A DNA stretch of 64,000 nt from Kingdonia uniflora (GCA_014058105.1 JACGCM010001793.1:1984001-2048000), one strand, 5' to 3'; shown: positions 45,025 through 56,908, counted from the stretch's first letter. Numbers and translations: made by a program. The notes: a model not told the origin generated them from the letters alone.

Positions 45025-46407
45025 CAGTAAAAAAAGTGTGAAGATTCTGACGTTCAGCTTTGGGAGGATGGGTTTGTTTTGTTGACCGCTTCTCCGAGGG
45101 CACCCAGTGTTTCCCTTGGCGCGTTTGTGATCTCCATGTTTCTCCTTAGGCTCACTGGTCCATTTTACAGGTGGAGATTTGGTGGAGAGGACAGACTTGG
45201 TATATTTTTATTGTTCAGACATCATCCTCTCCAAGTCGACGTAACAGTTGACCTTGGTGATCATCTCCTATAATGTCACAGGTTTGTTAAGGAAGAGGTA
45301 TTCCGTGGCCTTGCAATCGAGTCGAAGAGCATTGGTAAAAGCGGTTACTGTTGTCTTTTGGTAGAGGTTATCAACCTTTTTTGCGAGCTCTAGGAATTTC
45401 TTTGAGAAATCTTCAAGCTTCTCTCTGTGCGACTGCTTAAGACCGATAAGAGAATACAAGTTCTCCTCTTTATCTCTATTAAGAGGATATGTCTTGATGA
45501 ACTATTTCTGTAGCTAATCAAACGTGTAGATAGATTCCTCAGGAAGAGAGTGGAACCATCAGAGTGGCTCCTCCTACAGACTTGTGGCGAACATGTGGCA
45601 GAGAATATGGTTGAGATTGGATTACAACCCCAATGAATCACGGTATTGCAGAATATGCTCCTTCGGATCAGTACCTTTGTATTTGTGAATTTTGGGAGTA
45701 TGGAAACCTTTCGGAACTTCCATATCGAACAAATTTTTGGCAATCGGACTTCCTTGCAGCTTTGTGGCATCGCCGGCAGTACCCAGAACTTGTGCCTCGA
45801 TCAATTCCTTAATTCATTGATCCATATGCTTTTTCGTGACGTAATGACGTGTTGGTTGAATTGCTGAACGTGCTGGCAGGGGATGATGAGTTCCTATGCC
45901 ATCACTCAACCGGTCTCGTACTGGAATTTAATGTAAAGGACACTGGTCTTCCTCCTGACGAATGGGAATCTGGTGACCTCGGCTGACTTCTGATTGGACT
46001 TCTCCCTTCAAATGGATGGAGGGTTGCGCTCCATGTGGTAGATTTCTGGAGAGTGCTTTGCCGGTGACTCTCCGAGGTCCCAACCTTTCCCTTGAAGAAA
46101 TATGGGAGGCTTCTGGAATTTGATCGTGACCCCTGGAAGGAGGAGCCTGCTGAGTATTTTGCACAGCCTCTAGTGTAGTCTGCATCGTCATCATCTGATT
46201 TTTATATTGTTTGAGCGCTGTCAAACGAGCTTGTCATTCTGCATCGATCTCTTTCCCTCAAAGCTCATGATCTTTAGTCAATTAAAGTTTAAGCTCGGTG
46301 TGTTTCTCTGCCTCTGCGCGGAGATTCACCCGTAACTCGGTGAGTTATCCCGGATCCACAAAAATTTTGAGCTGAGTCCCTGCGGCCTGTCGCCCTGAAA
46401 AAACCAT
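45025..46407 (-). pseudogene. gag: R6 gag
   Basis: The ATG at 46407 gives MVFSGRQAAG. A coiled amino part (LTALKQYKNQMMTMQ) is followed by SARERLGP-like text. The gag core reads FDMEVPKGFHTPKIHKYKGT, DPKEHILQYRDSLGL and NRDKEENLYSLIGLKQSHRE, with LDCKATEYLFLNKP near 45280. Stops are scattered, but the frame is recognisable over its length. Builds the particle in family members that are intact. Confidence 0.8.
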
Positions 46408-46459
46408 AGTTGAAAATTGCAATAAAAGACTACCTTAGTGTATCGTGGAAATGCAATTT

Positions 46460-46477
46460 TTCCCACAAACGGTGCCA
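46460..46477 (-). other. R6 primer binding site
   Basis: TGGCACCGTTTGTGGGAA on the minus strand, seven bases after the LTR; the clearest primer site of family 1. Confidence 0.8.
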
Positions 46478-46484
46478 AATGTAA

Positions 46485-47058
46485 TGGCCAAATTCTGTAG
46501 CTCGATACGATTAGGAATTAACTATCATACCAAATGAACCTGTTACAATACTCTACAAGAAAGTAAGAAAAGTAAACAGGTGTTTTTAGTGTGAAAAACC
46601 ACAAAATTGGTAAAAAACTACGACCTCGTATGAAAGATTTTTGTAAAAGTATCTTTATTGCTTTGACTAGATATTTTTATTACAAGTGATCTCGAGAACA
46701 TAGAAATGCTTTTGATCTCATAAATAAGAAATTTGGAGTAATTTTTTTGGTCCCTGTCTTTTCCGGACCTTTTCCTTTTTATAGGATTCTTCACAACCCT
46801 TCATCGCGCCAGAACACATTTTCCGAATAATGTGGCTAGTGGTGGTTGACTGAATAACTGACAAGTTTGTAGGAGACAGGTATCTTTGACTACATAAATC
46901 TTTCCAGGTTTAGCTTGATGTAGTTTCTTAAGTAGTTCGTTAGGTTGGTTAGAATGATGACTGGATTATTAAGTGCTAAAATTGTGTAAGCCTGAGATAA
47001 AGGTAATTCAATCTGGAAGAGCTCAATTTTGAGTGAGATCGAGGGATAAATCCCTACA
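46485..47058 (-). repeat. R6 5' LTR (family 1), 574 bp
   Basis: It runs on the minus strand from TGTAGGGATTTATCCC (47058) to TTTGGCCA (46485). TATA box CCTATAAAAAGG near 46780. Confidence 0.8.
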
Positions 47059-47588
47059 GGTGTTGTTGACTCTGTGACTTTGAGTTGTGTATTGGAGTGT
47101 ATTTTATTTCTTCTGTGATAAAAATTAGTAAGAAATGAGTATCCCAGACAGGATAGCACAAGGAAAGGATATTTGATCATTCTTTTCTGGTTTGATGCTC
47201 TTATGATACATTTCTGATCTTGTCTTTCAATTGTTAGAGATTTTTGTAAGTTCTTCTTTATAAACATATCATAAACTAGTTTGCTGAGTCTGTAGATATT
47301 AAGTAGCAAGCTTTCTGATGAGTATTGAGATGTAAGAAGATATCGTCCATAGAAGAGGTCAGAGTTTGAACCTGTTCATGAAAGGGGTAGTGTCTTTCTA
47401 AGGTCTAGACTATCCCTGCAGCTGGAAAGCACTACAGAGTAATGTGTAGGTCTTAATTTTTATTTATCACGAAATGAACCCAAGGGGGAAATTGAAAGGT
47501 TTTGGTCTGTCTTATTTCGTGTATGTAAAGGTTCGTGGTTATCTCAGTCGAAGACAGTAATAGGATAAAGACCTAAGTACAATCTTCT
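47059..47588. other. unassigned sequence between R6 and R7
   Basis: About 530 bases without LTR, gag, pol or tandem repeats. No convincing ORF. It may be host DNA or a fragment of another element. Confidence 0.4.
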
Positions 47589-48266
47589 TGTAGGGGCTTA
47601 ACTTCACGGGTGTGGAAGTCGACTCATACACTACGAATAATATCTTCAAGCATATAATCAATAATGTAACTAATCTACTGACAATATACTTGCGTGGAGG
47701 CCTAGAATGGGTCACTCCATGACCTCTGATAATGATTTTTAAGAGTATTGATATAAATATCGAGTGGTCAAAGTTTCGAGTACAGGGTGATTATAGGGCA
47801 TTCAAAGGAAAAGTTTAAGGTCTGTGGAAGGAGAGTTCTTCCAACCTCTCCATAGTTTCCCCCCTATTTATAGAACATAAGAAGGGTTGAGTCGCCATGG
47901 GAGGTCAATTTATAAGTATATCCTCCGGGGACATCTGAATTGTACCTAAAGTCAGTTCTGGCGCCGTAACTGTCGGATCTGACACTGTAGTCGTTGTTCC
48001 TGACGCTGCAGCTTGTTGGTTGTAACATGGACCTGGTATTATAGTTGTCGAGCGGCGTGCTCTGCTGTTCTGTTTGGTGAGCTGGTTGTCAGACATGTTA
48101 TCCTTCGACCATGTACGATTATGGTCGAAGCCTATTCACAGTCGAGTGTTCGTATAGTCTCGGAGTGCTTGATTATTGGTTTATTAGGCTTTGAATCATT
48201 AGGTAGGCTTCGATGTAGCCTCCGAGTATTCAACTGGAGTCAGAAGGCTGCGAGTAGGCTACTACA
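47589..48266 (-). repeat. R7 3' LTR (family 2), 678 bp
   Basis: On the minus strand it starts TGTAGTAGCCTACTCGCAG (48266) and ends AGCCCCTACA (47589). TATA-like CTATAAATAGGGGG near 47870. Confidence 0.85.
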
Positions 48267-48282
48267 TTTACCCCCTCCCAGC
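48267..48282 (-). other. R7 polypurine tract
   Basis: GCTGGGAGGGGGTAAA on the minus strand, directly before the 3' LTR. Confidence 0.8.
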
Positions 48283-48445
48283 AAAGGCCTCGGAAATAGG
48301 TGTAGAGACATTTGCTGAGAAAAAATTATTGGGTGTTGGAAGTTGAAGGGTTGACTATTGCATGTTAGATTTCTGAGGGAGGTAATAAAGTAAGGTAATT
48401 ATGAAGTAGTGGAGATTTCGGTGTAATAAATGAGTTTAACGGAGG

Positions 48446-48453
48446 TATAAATA
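48446..48453 (+). promoter_or_regulatory. TATA box before R7 asORF-S1
   Basis: TATAAATA (GGAGGTATAAATATGGG), 52 bases before the ATG at 48505. Confidence 0.55.
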
Positions 48454-48504
48454 TGGGTTATGAAGGGGTAACTCTGCATACTTTCTTCTTTTGTAACATT
48501 CACC

Positions 48505-48841
48505 ATGGAGACCACACCCAATACCAGACACAAAAGGAGGATGGAAGAAAGGGATCGTCAGATAGGATGCAAGATGGCCAAATTGCAAATAAAGTTTTTT
48601 GGCGACAGAGGGTTGGACTGGGTTATGCCAGACCTGGTCGAACTATAACCTGGTGTGCCGATCAATGGGCAATAGTATGCATACTTATGGGAGATGTTGC
48701 AGTAGAGGTTTTTCAACGGCCGAGGAGCGTTACCGCTTTCTGCAGTGCTTGGCCGAGCGGATAGTAGAACAGGAGGACCAAGGACAGGTGGATGAAGAGG
48801 AGCCAGGGCTGTGTAATAGGGACTGCCCCATCTGCAAATAG
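48505..48841 (+). pseudogene. R7 small antisense ORF asORF-S1 (family 2)
   Basis: The ATG at 48505 gives METTPNTRHKRRM. It continues KLQIKFFGDRGLDWVMPDLV, PGVPINGQ, YAYLWEMLQ, then after a frame change STAEERYRFLQCLAE, an acidic stretch and the end CPICK. Two stops and one frameshift separate the parts. R4 has the open version at 40371-40709. The CPxCK end is shared with the asORF-S2 next to it. Function unknown. Confidence 0.65.
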
Positions 48842-49575
48842 GGGGTTCATCAGAAGGTCGTGGCAGGATGGTGGTGATGGGTTTTTTTTTGTATTACTGC
48901 TTTTGAAGGTTTTTATTTTTATTTTTTTTGATGTCTGTATATCTTTCTCTTCATTCCTTCTCTCTTCTGCTTTATTTGTTTTTTTTGTTTGATCGAAGTA
49001 ATAGAATGAAACAGTAGTTCAATGAAATTATATGCTTTGTATCTGATAAGTATGGTAGACGAATAGACTATAGGCGTGGGATCGAACATCCAACTTCAAA
49101 TGAAGGGTAAAGAGTAGAGATAGTAACCTGCTAGGGGAAAGTTCCTTTGAACTATAATGTTGTGATCAAAAACATATGATGACATTCAACATGGAATGAA
49201 TAATTGACTCTGAATTCTCGAAGCTCAATGTATATATAGAAAGAGTTGTGAGAAAATGTATAGAGCGGTCGATGGTTTGGGAATAGGGATGTGTTGACTA
49301 CAAAACTTCAGAAATAGGTGTTGAGTGCGCATGTTAATAAAATGGTTGAGTCTGGGAAGTTGAAAAGGTTTTACTGTTACGATTCCGAGAAAAGCAATTG
49401 AAGACTGTGATAAATGCAGATTCTGATTAAGAAGGGTTTAAATGTACCTGCCTTTAAGTATAAGTATGATATTTTAAGAGAACTTCAAACATCTGTTCCT
49501 TCTTCCCCGAGTTAAATGTTTGCGCCCTCGTTTTGAAGTAGCGGAAACACTCCTAATACCAGGTACCAGAAAAGA
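48842..49575. other. spacer between R7 small antisense ORFs
   Basis: AT-rich, with a T-run near 48880-48980. TATAAGTA at 49459 may serve asORF-S2. Nothing else recognised. Confidence 0.35.
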
Positions 49576-49869
49576 ATGGCGGCAAGAGACCTTCGCATAC
49601 GGGAAAAGAACCTCGAGCTGAAGCAGAGGTTTTCTAGCGATCGAGGCCTGGATTGGTTCATGCCAGACTTGGTTGTACTTGAGCCAGGGGAACCAATCTG
49701 TGGGATGTCCGTATACACACTGGTGGGGGGGGTGCTACAATGGATGAGCGCGCTCCCCAACCGCCGGTTCAGCTTCTTGCAATCTATAGTTGAGGATGTG
49801 GTGGACAAGGAAGATTGTATTGAGGATACTAAGGTTAGGTTCTGGAAGAAATGCCCTGTCTGTAAATAG
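49576..49869 (+). CDS. R7 small antisense ORF asORF-S2 (family 2), open
   Basis: A 97-codon open frame starting MAARDLRIREKNLELKQRF, then DRGLDWFMPDLVVLEPGEP, SVYTLVGGVLQWMSALPNRR, FSFLQSIVEDVVDKED and ending KKCPVCK. It shares GLDW.MPDLV and CPxCK with asORF-S1 upstream, so the two are probably tandem paralogues. The Cys pair at the end could bind a metal only with partners, as no second CxxC is seen. No known family recognised. Confidence 0.6.
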   Translation: MAARDLRIREKNLELKQRFSSDRGLDWFMPDLVVLEPGEPICGMSVYTLVGGVLQWMSALPNRRFSFLQSIVEDVVDKEDCIEDTKVRFWKKCPVCK

Positions 49870-51029
49870 GGGCATCTTGAGTGTGGTAAAAGTACAGGCG
49901 TGGGATGGTAGGTAGGAATGTTTGTAGTTTTCTGTTGATGTTGATTGGTTTCCTCTATATTTTAGTGTAAGGGCATCTGCCCGAATGAAATTGAAAATTT
50001 ATGAAATAACTATCGAAGTGAGATATTTAACTGTTTGTGTATAAGTAGGACAACCACAATACACGATGGTAATTTAGGTGCGAAAATAACTTGTCAAATG
50101 TCGAGCATGGTGGAAATCGAGTGACCGACAAATTTTGAAATCGAATATCGGGTATGTGTGGACGAATGTTCGAGATACAGTATAGACGATGATTCGTAGA
50201 TTCAAGGAAGGGATTTCGAAGGTCGATGGGCTTCGACTACCCAATCTGACAGCCAAACAGTTGGCATGTCAGAAGCGGTACAGTTCCTAAAGTAGAGTGC
50301 CATACAGGTCATCATGATGTTTCCTTGAATTTTGAGAAAAAGGGGTTGACATGACGTATAGATTTGACTGGATAGCTTCAGATAGGGTACCATAAGGTTT
50401 AACTAGGTTAATATAAAATAATTTGAATGTGAGTGTGGGACGCGCATGTGGGGGTAATGGAGGGTAATGTCGGCAAAACACACCTCAGCCGAAAAGTAGG
50501 GGTAGTGGGGTAGTGGGGTAGTGGTAATGATAGCAATTTTGGTAATCAATGCGGTTTATTAATAATTTGAAGATGTATTTATAGAGCAGAAAGAAATTAC
50601 TGTTCCTAATTTACAAGGAAAAGAGAAAATAGAGAGTCAGAGAGAAAGCATACGTCATTGTCGAGGAAGTGCTTGTCGGAGAAGAAGGACTATTTTTGTT
50701 GTCTGAATCAACCATACAGGTACTCGTCTAAGTTTCTGCGTAAATAGGTTATTTATAAATCCTCTTTGTAGTTTCATCTATTGTCAATGTTCTGAGGGGT
50801 AGGTGTTGTTAGGGTTTATGTCGGCGAAGGCCTGGTCAAAAGAGAGAGTAATCCAAGTGGTTGGGGGTTCCACCCAGTAGAAAATGAGGAATATTGGGGG
50901 GTGGCCAGAACTATAATTGAATGCTCGACTATGGTTGTTTGAGTTGGGGAAGGTAGTCAAAATAAGTTATTGATACGCAATAGTCTAATATATCGATCTA
51001 ATTGTGTACTTCTTCTTCTGTAGGGCAAA
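49870..51029. other. R7 spacer and leader region of asORF-L
   Basis: It contains TCGA-rich text at 50040-50240, a TATA-like TATTTATA at 50576, an AGAGAGTCAGAGAGAAAG leader and a donor-like CATACAG|GTACTCG near 50720. The acceptor CTTCTGTAG at about 51023 precedes asORF-L. An untranslated first exon is inferred. Confidence 0.4.
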
Positions 51030-53165
51030 ATGCGTACCCGTCGATCGTTGAGGCTGAGGCTGATAGACGAAGAGATTGAAGAAAATGAACCTAGTGTGTC
51101 TGGCTGTGCTCTATTGGGAGAGAGCAGCGACGTAGAAAAGCTAGTCATTGCAATAGATATTCCATTAGCCGTGGTGGTACCTAAAATTGGGGTTTCGGGT
51201 AGTGGACGCCGTAAGGCTTGAATGACTGAGGAGAGGGATGGGGAGGAAATGGAGGGTGAAAAGATAAGGGGGTGCAAAGGTAGTGTCGAGCCTTCGGGGG
51301 ATAAAAGAGAAGAGGGGGAGCAAAGTGGTGATAGTGAGAATTCGACTGATTCGGGGGAAGTTACGGGGTCAGTTTTAGCTAAAGAGAAGCTAAGACAGGA
51401 TTGATTTGTGGCTAAGATGGAGTTGTCGAAGGTAGGTGTGATATTATATGCAATGGGGTCTAGGCATACCTTCAAGTCTAAACCCCGAGAGGGTTTTATG
51501 GCATTTAAAGGTCAGATTCGGCTAGGGATACAACTACCCCTCTGAAGGGTGGTGAATAAGGTACTTAACTTTTAGGAGGTTGCCCCATGCTAGATGAATG
51601 AGAATTTCTTTAAAGTGATGAGGGTGGTCAAGGGTACGAATATAGAACTGAGGCATGAAGGGAGGGGTTTGATCGAGTGGTACGATATTGTATCATTCTA
51701 CTCGAGAAAAGCAAACTAGAACGTGGACGTACCACATCCAATGTCACGCAGATAAGCCCTGATTGTTATATTTGTACTCAACGGGCCGAGGGTAGGATAA
51801 AGACTTAGTTGTGGTATGGGGTAATTTCGAAAATGCGAAAGGGGAGGACCCTTATAAGTTGCAGCATAAGATCTATAATCCAAGTAAGTTGATGGCCGAA
51901 GATTCTTTTAGAAATATTGATCGAATAGACTGATAAGCATGTTTTTGTTTGTTCTTCAGCACCCACTAACCGACCTTTGGCGAATCCGAGGAATTATATT
52001 GGCGAGCTAATCAACTCGGATGAGGAGTGGGTGAACTGTGTATTCAAGAAGCTAGGTATCCAAAGGAAGAGGAAGAAGAAGACAGATTCTCTGCTTCAAA
52101 ATGTTCCTGTTACTCCGAAGCCATCCAAGAAGAGGGGAGGCGAAGGTGCTTTGAGAGGGGTCAAAGAAATGGAGAAAGTGAAGTTGGCGAGGAAGGTGAA
52201 TTATGTTCCAAAGGGGCAGTAGGCGCCAAAGAAGGCAGTGCCAGTGCCCGAAGTAGTTTGTAACGCATCGAAGTATGCGTCGAAGCAGACATCGACGCAG
52301 GCTGACAAAGGAAAGAGCAAGGTCTATCTCAAATCTCCGAAGGCACAACAGCCAAAGGTAACTTAGCGGAAAAGGCATAGGGCGCTGGGGGAGGATGATG
52401 CAGAGGATGTGGATGAAGCACTAACAGAACCTGAACTTGAGGAGCATACTTGAGCCACCGCTGCTTCGAAAGCAATACTCTGTGGCAATAACCTAGAAGA
52501 GGTTGGGAGGTGGATGAATAAGACTTTACATCAGGTAACTTTTTTTTGAAATTCTAAAATCATTCTAAAATTCATCATCTTTCGAGAAGTACTGATGGCT
52601 CGAATATTCTAGAAGACACATGCTTGATCTCAATCTTTTAGCAAGGCCCAAAAGGTAACAATAAGGTAGTTGAAACAGGTAGCTGACAATCTAGAGCTAG
52701 CTCGAGGGACCGAGGCATCGATGGTGTTTAAGATTAAAGTTTTTAAGCGAGAGCGGGTGACTATCAAAGATGAATGTGAGAAGAGACTCGAAGCTCAATG
52801 TTACAACCATACTTAGGTGCTTGAGTCAAAGCTGACTGAGAAGGATAGGGCGATGGAAGAGCAGAGGGAGACCTTCCAAGGGCAGTTTGATGATGAATGT
52901 AAGACTAATGTCAAGTTGAAGATGCTCATAGAAGATTTGGGGTATGATCCCGAAACTTTGAAACACTTTTTCACAACCAATGATCCTATTGTCGAAGATG
53001 GCATTCATACAGAGGGGATAAAAGGAGATCCTACTGGTGTAAGTGTGAGAGATGGCGTGGAGACACCTATAGTCGAAGAAGCTGCTACAGGGACTGTAAC
53101 TGATGGTGTCGCGGACGCTGCTGGGCCGAATCCTTCTATTGGGTTACGGGGGTGTTGGCGCTGAA
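51030..53165 (+). pseudogene. R7 antisense large gene asORF-L (family 2)
   Basis: The ATG at 51030 gives MRTRRSLRLRLIDEEIEENE, a basic then acidic start shared with R4. The globular part follows with many stops (MNENFFKVMRVVKG, WYDIVSFYSRKAN, LYKLQHKIYNPS). An intron runs from about 51884 (GTAAGTTG) to 51959 (TTCTTCAG). Exon 3 (51960-52538) reads LINSDEEWVNCVFKKLGIQR, a Lys/Arg-rich stretch and RKRHRALGEDD, ending at CATCAG|GTAACT. A last exon (about 52650-53165) is coiled coil with LIEDLGYDPETLKHFF, then an acidic Thr/Val tail. Decayed. It has the same architecture as R4. Confidence 0.65.
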
Positions 53166-53479
53166 GGGCTTGTAGAAGGAGGTGGTGTGGCCACTCCTAT
53201 TTGAGGTATTGTTATTATTGTCGTGCTGCAACAAAGACTTTTTTTGCTGAACCTGTTATTGTTTTAAAATACTTTGAGTACTGATTTGTATTTAACATTG
53301 TGTAACTGATTTGAACTTGAGCTGCCAGCTGATGATTGCTATTAATTGCTATGAATTGCTAATGCTGTTTGAATTGCTGATTTTCTTATATATGCTGTAC
53401 TGAAACATCATGCATGCAGTGGAGTTTCTGATATTTTTGTGTACTTGTGTATGTGTATGCTGGAAGTGTAGAATTCTTG

Positions 53480-54290
53480 TACAATTATTGAACCTTGAAG
53501 AGCTTCGAGGTGGTTCCCCAAGTATCAGTCGAGAGATGGGCATGATACTTAGGTGAGACCAAGAAATTCACTAGACTTTGAAGGCCTGAGCCTAAACGAT
53601 GTTGACTGTGGTCGCCCCCAATGCATTCTCAAGGGTCCGGTCAGTCGACCATTCATGCCTCTCGAGTTTGTTCAAATTTGGAGACTTGAAAAACTTCGAG
53701 GTCGCCCCCAAGTATTAGTCGGGTCGAAGGGTTGACATGATACTTAGGTTAGATCCAAAAATTAACTAGACTTCGAAGGCCTGAGCCCAGATGAAATAGA
53801 ACGTGGTTGCCCCCAATGCATTCTCGAGGGTCTGGTCTCTCGACCATTCATGCCCCTCAAGTTTTTTGGAAACTCAAAAAACTTTGAGGTCGCCCCCAGG
53901 TATCAGTTGGGTCGAAGGGTTAACATGATACTTAGGTTAGATCCATAAATTAATTGGAATTCGAAGGCCTGAGCCTTGACGAAGTAGAACATGGTCGCCC
54001 CCAAAGCATTTTTGAAGATCCGGTCTGTCGACCATTCATGCCCCTCGAGTTTGCTCAAATTTTGGAGACTTGAAAAACTTTAAGGTCACCCCCAAGTATT
54101 AGTCGAGTCGAAGGGTTAACATGACACTTAGGTTAGATCAAAAAATTTACAGGACTTTAAAGGCCTGATCCTAGACAAAGTAAAACGTGGTCACCCCCAA
54201 TAAATTCTCGAGGGTCTGGTCTGTCGACCACTCATGCCCCTCGAGTTTGCTCGAATTTTGGAGACTTAAAAATTTGGCTAGAAAACACGA
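53480..54290 (+). repeat. 188-196 bp tandem repeat after R7 integrase (family 2)
   Basis: Four units are anchored by CTTAGGT(T)AGA at 53548, 53743, 53931 and 54127. They carry GAAGGCCTGAGCC, GTGGTCGCCCCCAA, CTCGAGGGTCTGGTC and TCGACCATTCATGCC. The array lies between integrase and asORF-L, the same place as the 160-bp arrays of family 1 but unrelated in sequence. Confidence 0.85.
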
Positions 54291-54329
54291 CGCGCAGTTC
54301 AAAGGAAAATAATATATTTATTGAGTATA

Positions 54330-55450
54330 CTATATTTACATCATATGAACAAGGTGGAGGTCCTAGCTTTCTGTATGAGACTAGTTACATTGTATTCCAT
54401 AGACTAGATAGAGGCTCTTCATCTTCTGTCATCAGGTAGTTTGAACCCTTATCTGTTTTATATTGCACGACATAAGGTCTTTCCCAAGATTTGGCTAGCT
54501 TACCAGGATTTCAAGGCTTCAAAGACTGTGTGACTCGTCGAAGTACAAGGTCTCCAATATTAAAACTGTGTGGTCAAACTCTTTTGTTGTCTGACTTTTG
54601 GAGGGAGAGATGATAACGGCCGAGGTTAGCGATGGCTCGATCTCTTGCTTCGTCGATTCATAACATATTGCATCCAAGTTCAAACTCATTATCTTCATCT
54701 GGGAGGTTGGGATCGCGTGTTTGAACTTCAAATTGAGTGGGTAGTACTGCTTTGGTACCATAGGCTAGAAGGAAAGGTGTGCAACCCGTTGCCTTTTATG
54801 GTGTTGTTTGATAGGCCCAGAGGCCATACTGTAGCTCTTGAACCCATCGTCCTTTCTTCGTATCGACACATTTGTTGATTGCTTCGATCTGACCATTCCC
54901 TTGGGGATCGTAAGGTGTTGAGGGGGAGAGGATGATGTTGCACTTCTTGGGGAAATTCCTGACTTTGTTCCCAACAAATTATGGACCATTGTCACATCGA
55001 ATCATATGAGGGCAGCCGAAGTGTGTAATAATGTTCTCCCATAGAAATTTGATGACTTCTTCTCCGATTCGACATAAAGGCACAGCTTTAACCCATTTAG
55101 AAAAGTAATCTGCTGCCACAAGATTATTTTAACGGCTACCCGATGCTTTTGGAAAAGGACCCACAAGATCGATGGCCCATCGTTTGAATGGCCAATAGAC
55201 TTGACTAAAATGGAGGTCTTGTGAAGGGCTATGGATATCGTGGGTGTGACATTGGCATTTGTCACAATGTTTGGCGCATTCTTCGGCTTAATTGGGCTAG
55301 AATAAACCTTGGGAGACGGCTCGAAGGGCCATAGATCGACCAGCGGTATGAGCACCGCAGTTACCATCATGGAGTTTGGCATGAATTATAGAGGCTTTGT
55401 TTTGAGATATGCATCGGAGGAGGACACCGTTTGGGGATTTGTGACGTAAT
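54330..55450 (-). pseudogene. INT: R7 integrase
   Basis: The zinc-binding part reads HAKLHDGNCGAHTAGRS, and CAKHCDKCQCHT. The core has all three catalytic positions in recognisable context: RWAIDLVGPFP, IRCDNGP and DPQGNGQIEAINK. It is followed by LLAYGTKAVLPTQFEVQTRD and a carboxy part with IGDLVLRRVTQ and YLMTEDEEPL. Stops interrupt the frame at several places. It is the most complete integrase in the window. It would insert the DNA copy into the genome. Confidence 0.8.
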
Positions 55451-55639
55451 TCGCATTTGAGAATGGTGCATCTGTGGCAGTTCTCTAGTAATGATCGCTT
55501 GGCTTTGGGATCATCTGGGAGGGTAAAATTGTTGAAGTATGCCAAAAATGGTAATCGCCAATTGTCTGGATCGAGACTCTTGCCCCTAGTATTGATGGCA
55601 TTACCTTCCATTTGGTTGATACTTGGGCGTTCGAGTACT

Positions 55640-56800
55640 TCAATATGGAGAGTTTGAGACTCGAACTGGCCTAACATGGTTACAATATAGGTGAGGGCAT
55701 CTGCGGGGGTAGTAAGTGATAGAAGATATTTTAGGAAAGCGTTCCATGCACTGGCGGACGAGAGCAGCATACTCAGCCATGTGACCATTTGCTTGATTTT
55801 CACTGGTGTATTGTCTCTGGACAAGTTGGGAATCTGTAAAGATAACAATTTTAGGGACTCCATGTTCAAGTTCGAGGTCGAGGCCATGGATCAAGGTTTC
55901 GTATTTGGCTTCATTGTTGGAGCATTCAAAATTTAACATTACTACCTTTTTAATTTGATCATTGGTGGATGTGACCAGGATGATACCGATCCCCGAACCG
56001 TTTAGTCTAGCGGATCTATCTGTGATGAGTCGCCAGCCTGTAATAGGGTTTCATGGGTCGGTTGGTATGGGCTGGTCTTCTGGTAAATCATCCTCGTGTT
56101 CTTCCCAGTCGACATCTTCGACCGGGAAGTCAGCAAGGAATTCGGCGACTGCTTGGCCTTTTTGGGATACCTACTTCTCAAATGTGATATCGTGTTCGGC
56201 AAGAGAAATAGGCCACAGCTATACCCATCTAGATTTGTCTTTCTTCCTGAGTACTTCTCGAAGGAGATAAATTGTGATAATACGGATAGGGTGAGCTGGA
56301 AAATATGGTTTGAGTTTTTGAGAAGTGTAAACGAGGGTGAGAAGAAAATGCTCAAGTTTTGTGTATCAAGTTTCTGTAGGTATCAGGGTTTTGCTGATAA
56401 AGTATACAGGTTTCTCGATGTTGGATTTGAGTCGAATGAGGACTGAACTGATAGAAGTGTCAGTGACCGTGAGGTATGGAGAGAGTATTTTGTCTTTGAT
56501 AGGGGTATTGATGATGGGTGGTCGACCAAGGTATGTTTTGAGTTTGAGCAAGCCCTGTTTAGAGTCGGGTGTCCAATTGATCTTAGGGTTGTTTTTCTTT
56601 TTGGCCTTGTGGACGCCTTGGTCGCATAAGAGAGAGAAGAGCCAAACACAACGGTTTGAGAATTTTGAAATTAAATGGTTGAGGGCTGCTATCTTGCCAG
56701 CCACCTTTTGGACATCCATTTTGGTTCGGGGGAAAGGCATATCGATGAGGACTCAAATATGAGTAGGGTCGATCTCGATACCTCATTTGCTGATGAGGTG
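55640..56800 (-). pseudogene. R7 RNase H regions
   Basis: The first RNase H (56740-56366) reads MDVQKVAGKIAALNHLISKF, LKTYLGRPPI and KPVYFISKTL. The second (about 56040-55640) has LITDRSARLNGSG, SNNEAKYETLIHGLDLE and IVIFTDSQLV, so its acidic residues are kept. This double arrangement is a Tat-lineage trait. Frameshift(s) separate them. Confidence 0.8.
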
Positions 56801-56908
56801 GCTTAAGAATTTGCCAGGCAAAACATCAAAATGGCATTTGTCTGGGTTAAGTTTCATATTGAATGCTCTAAGTATCGAGAAGACTTCAGTTAGGTCTTGG
56901 ATGTGGGT

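Larger units (their letters stand above)
42651..47058 (-). mobile_element. R6: family 1 Tat element, 5' half
   Basis: On the minus strand: 5' LTR (46485-47058), primer site, gag, protease, RT, and RNase H up to LTDF, where it meets R5 gag at about 42650 in opposite orientation. Integrase, the antisense block and the 3' LTR are lost. It is the only family 1 copy here that keeps RT. Confidence 0.8.

Noticed and set aside
46890..47309. 139-codon minus-strand ORF
   Set aside because: It spans the R6 LTR boundary and unassigned DNA, so it cannot be one old gene.
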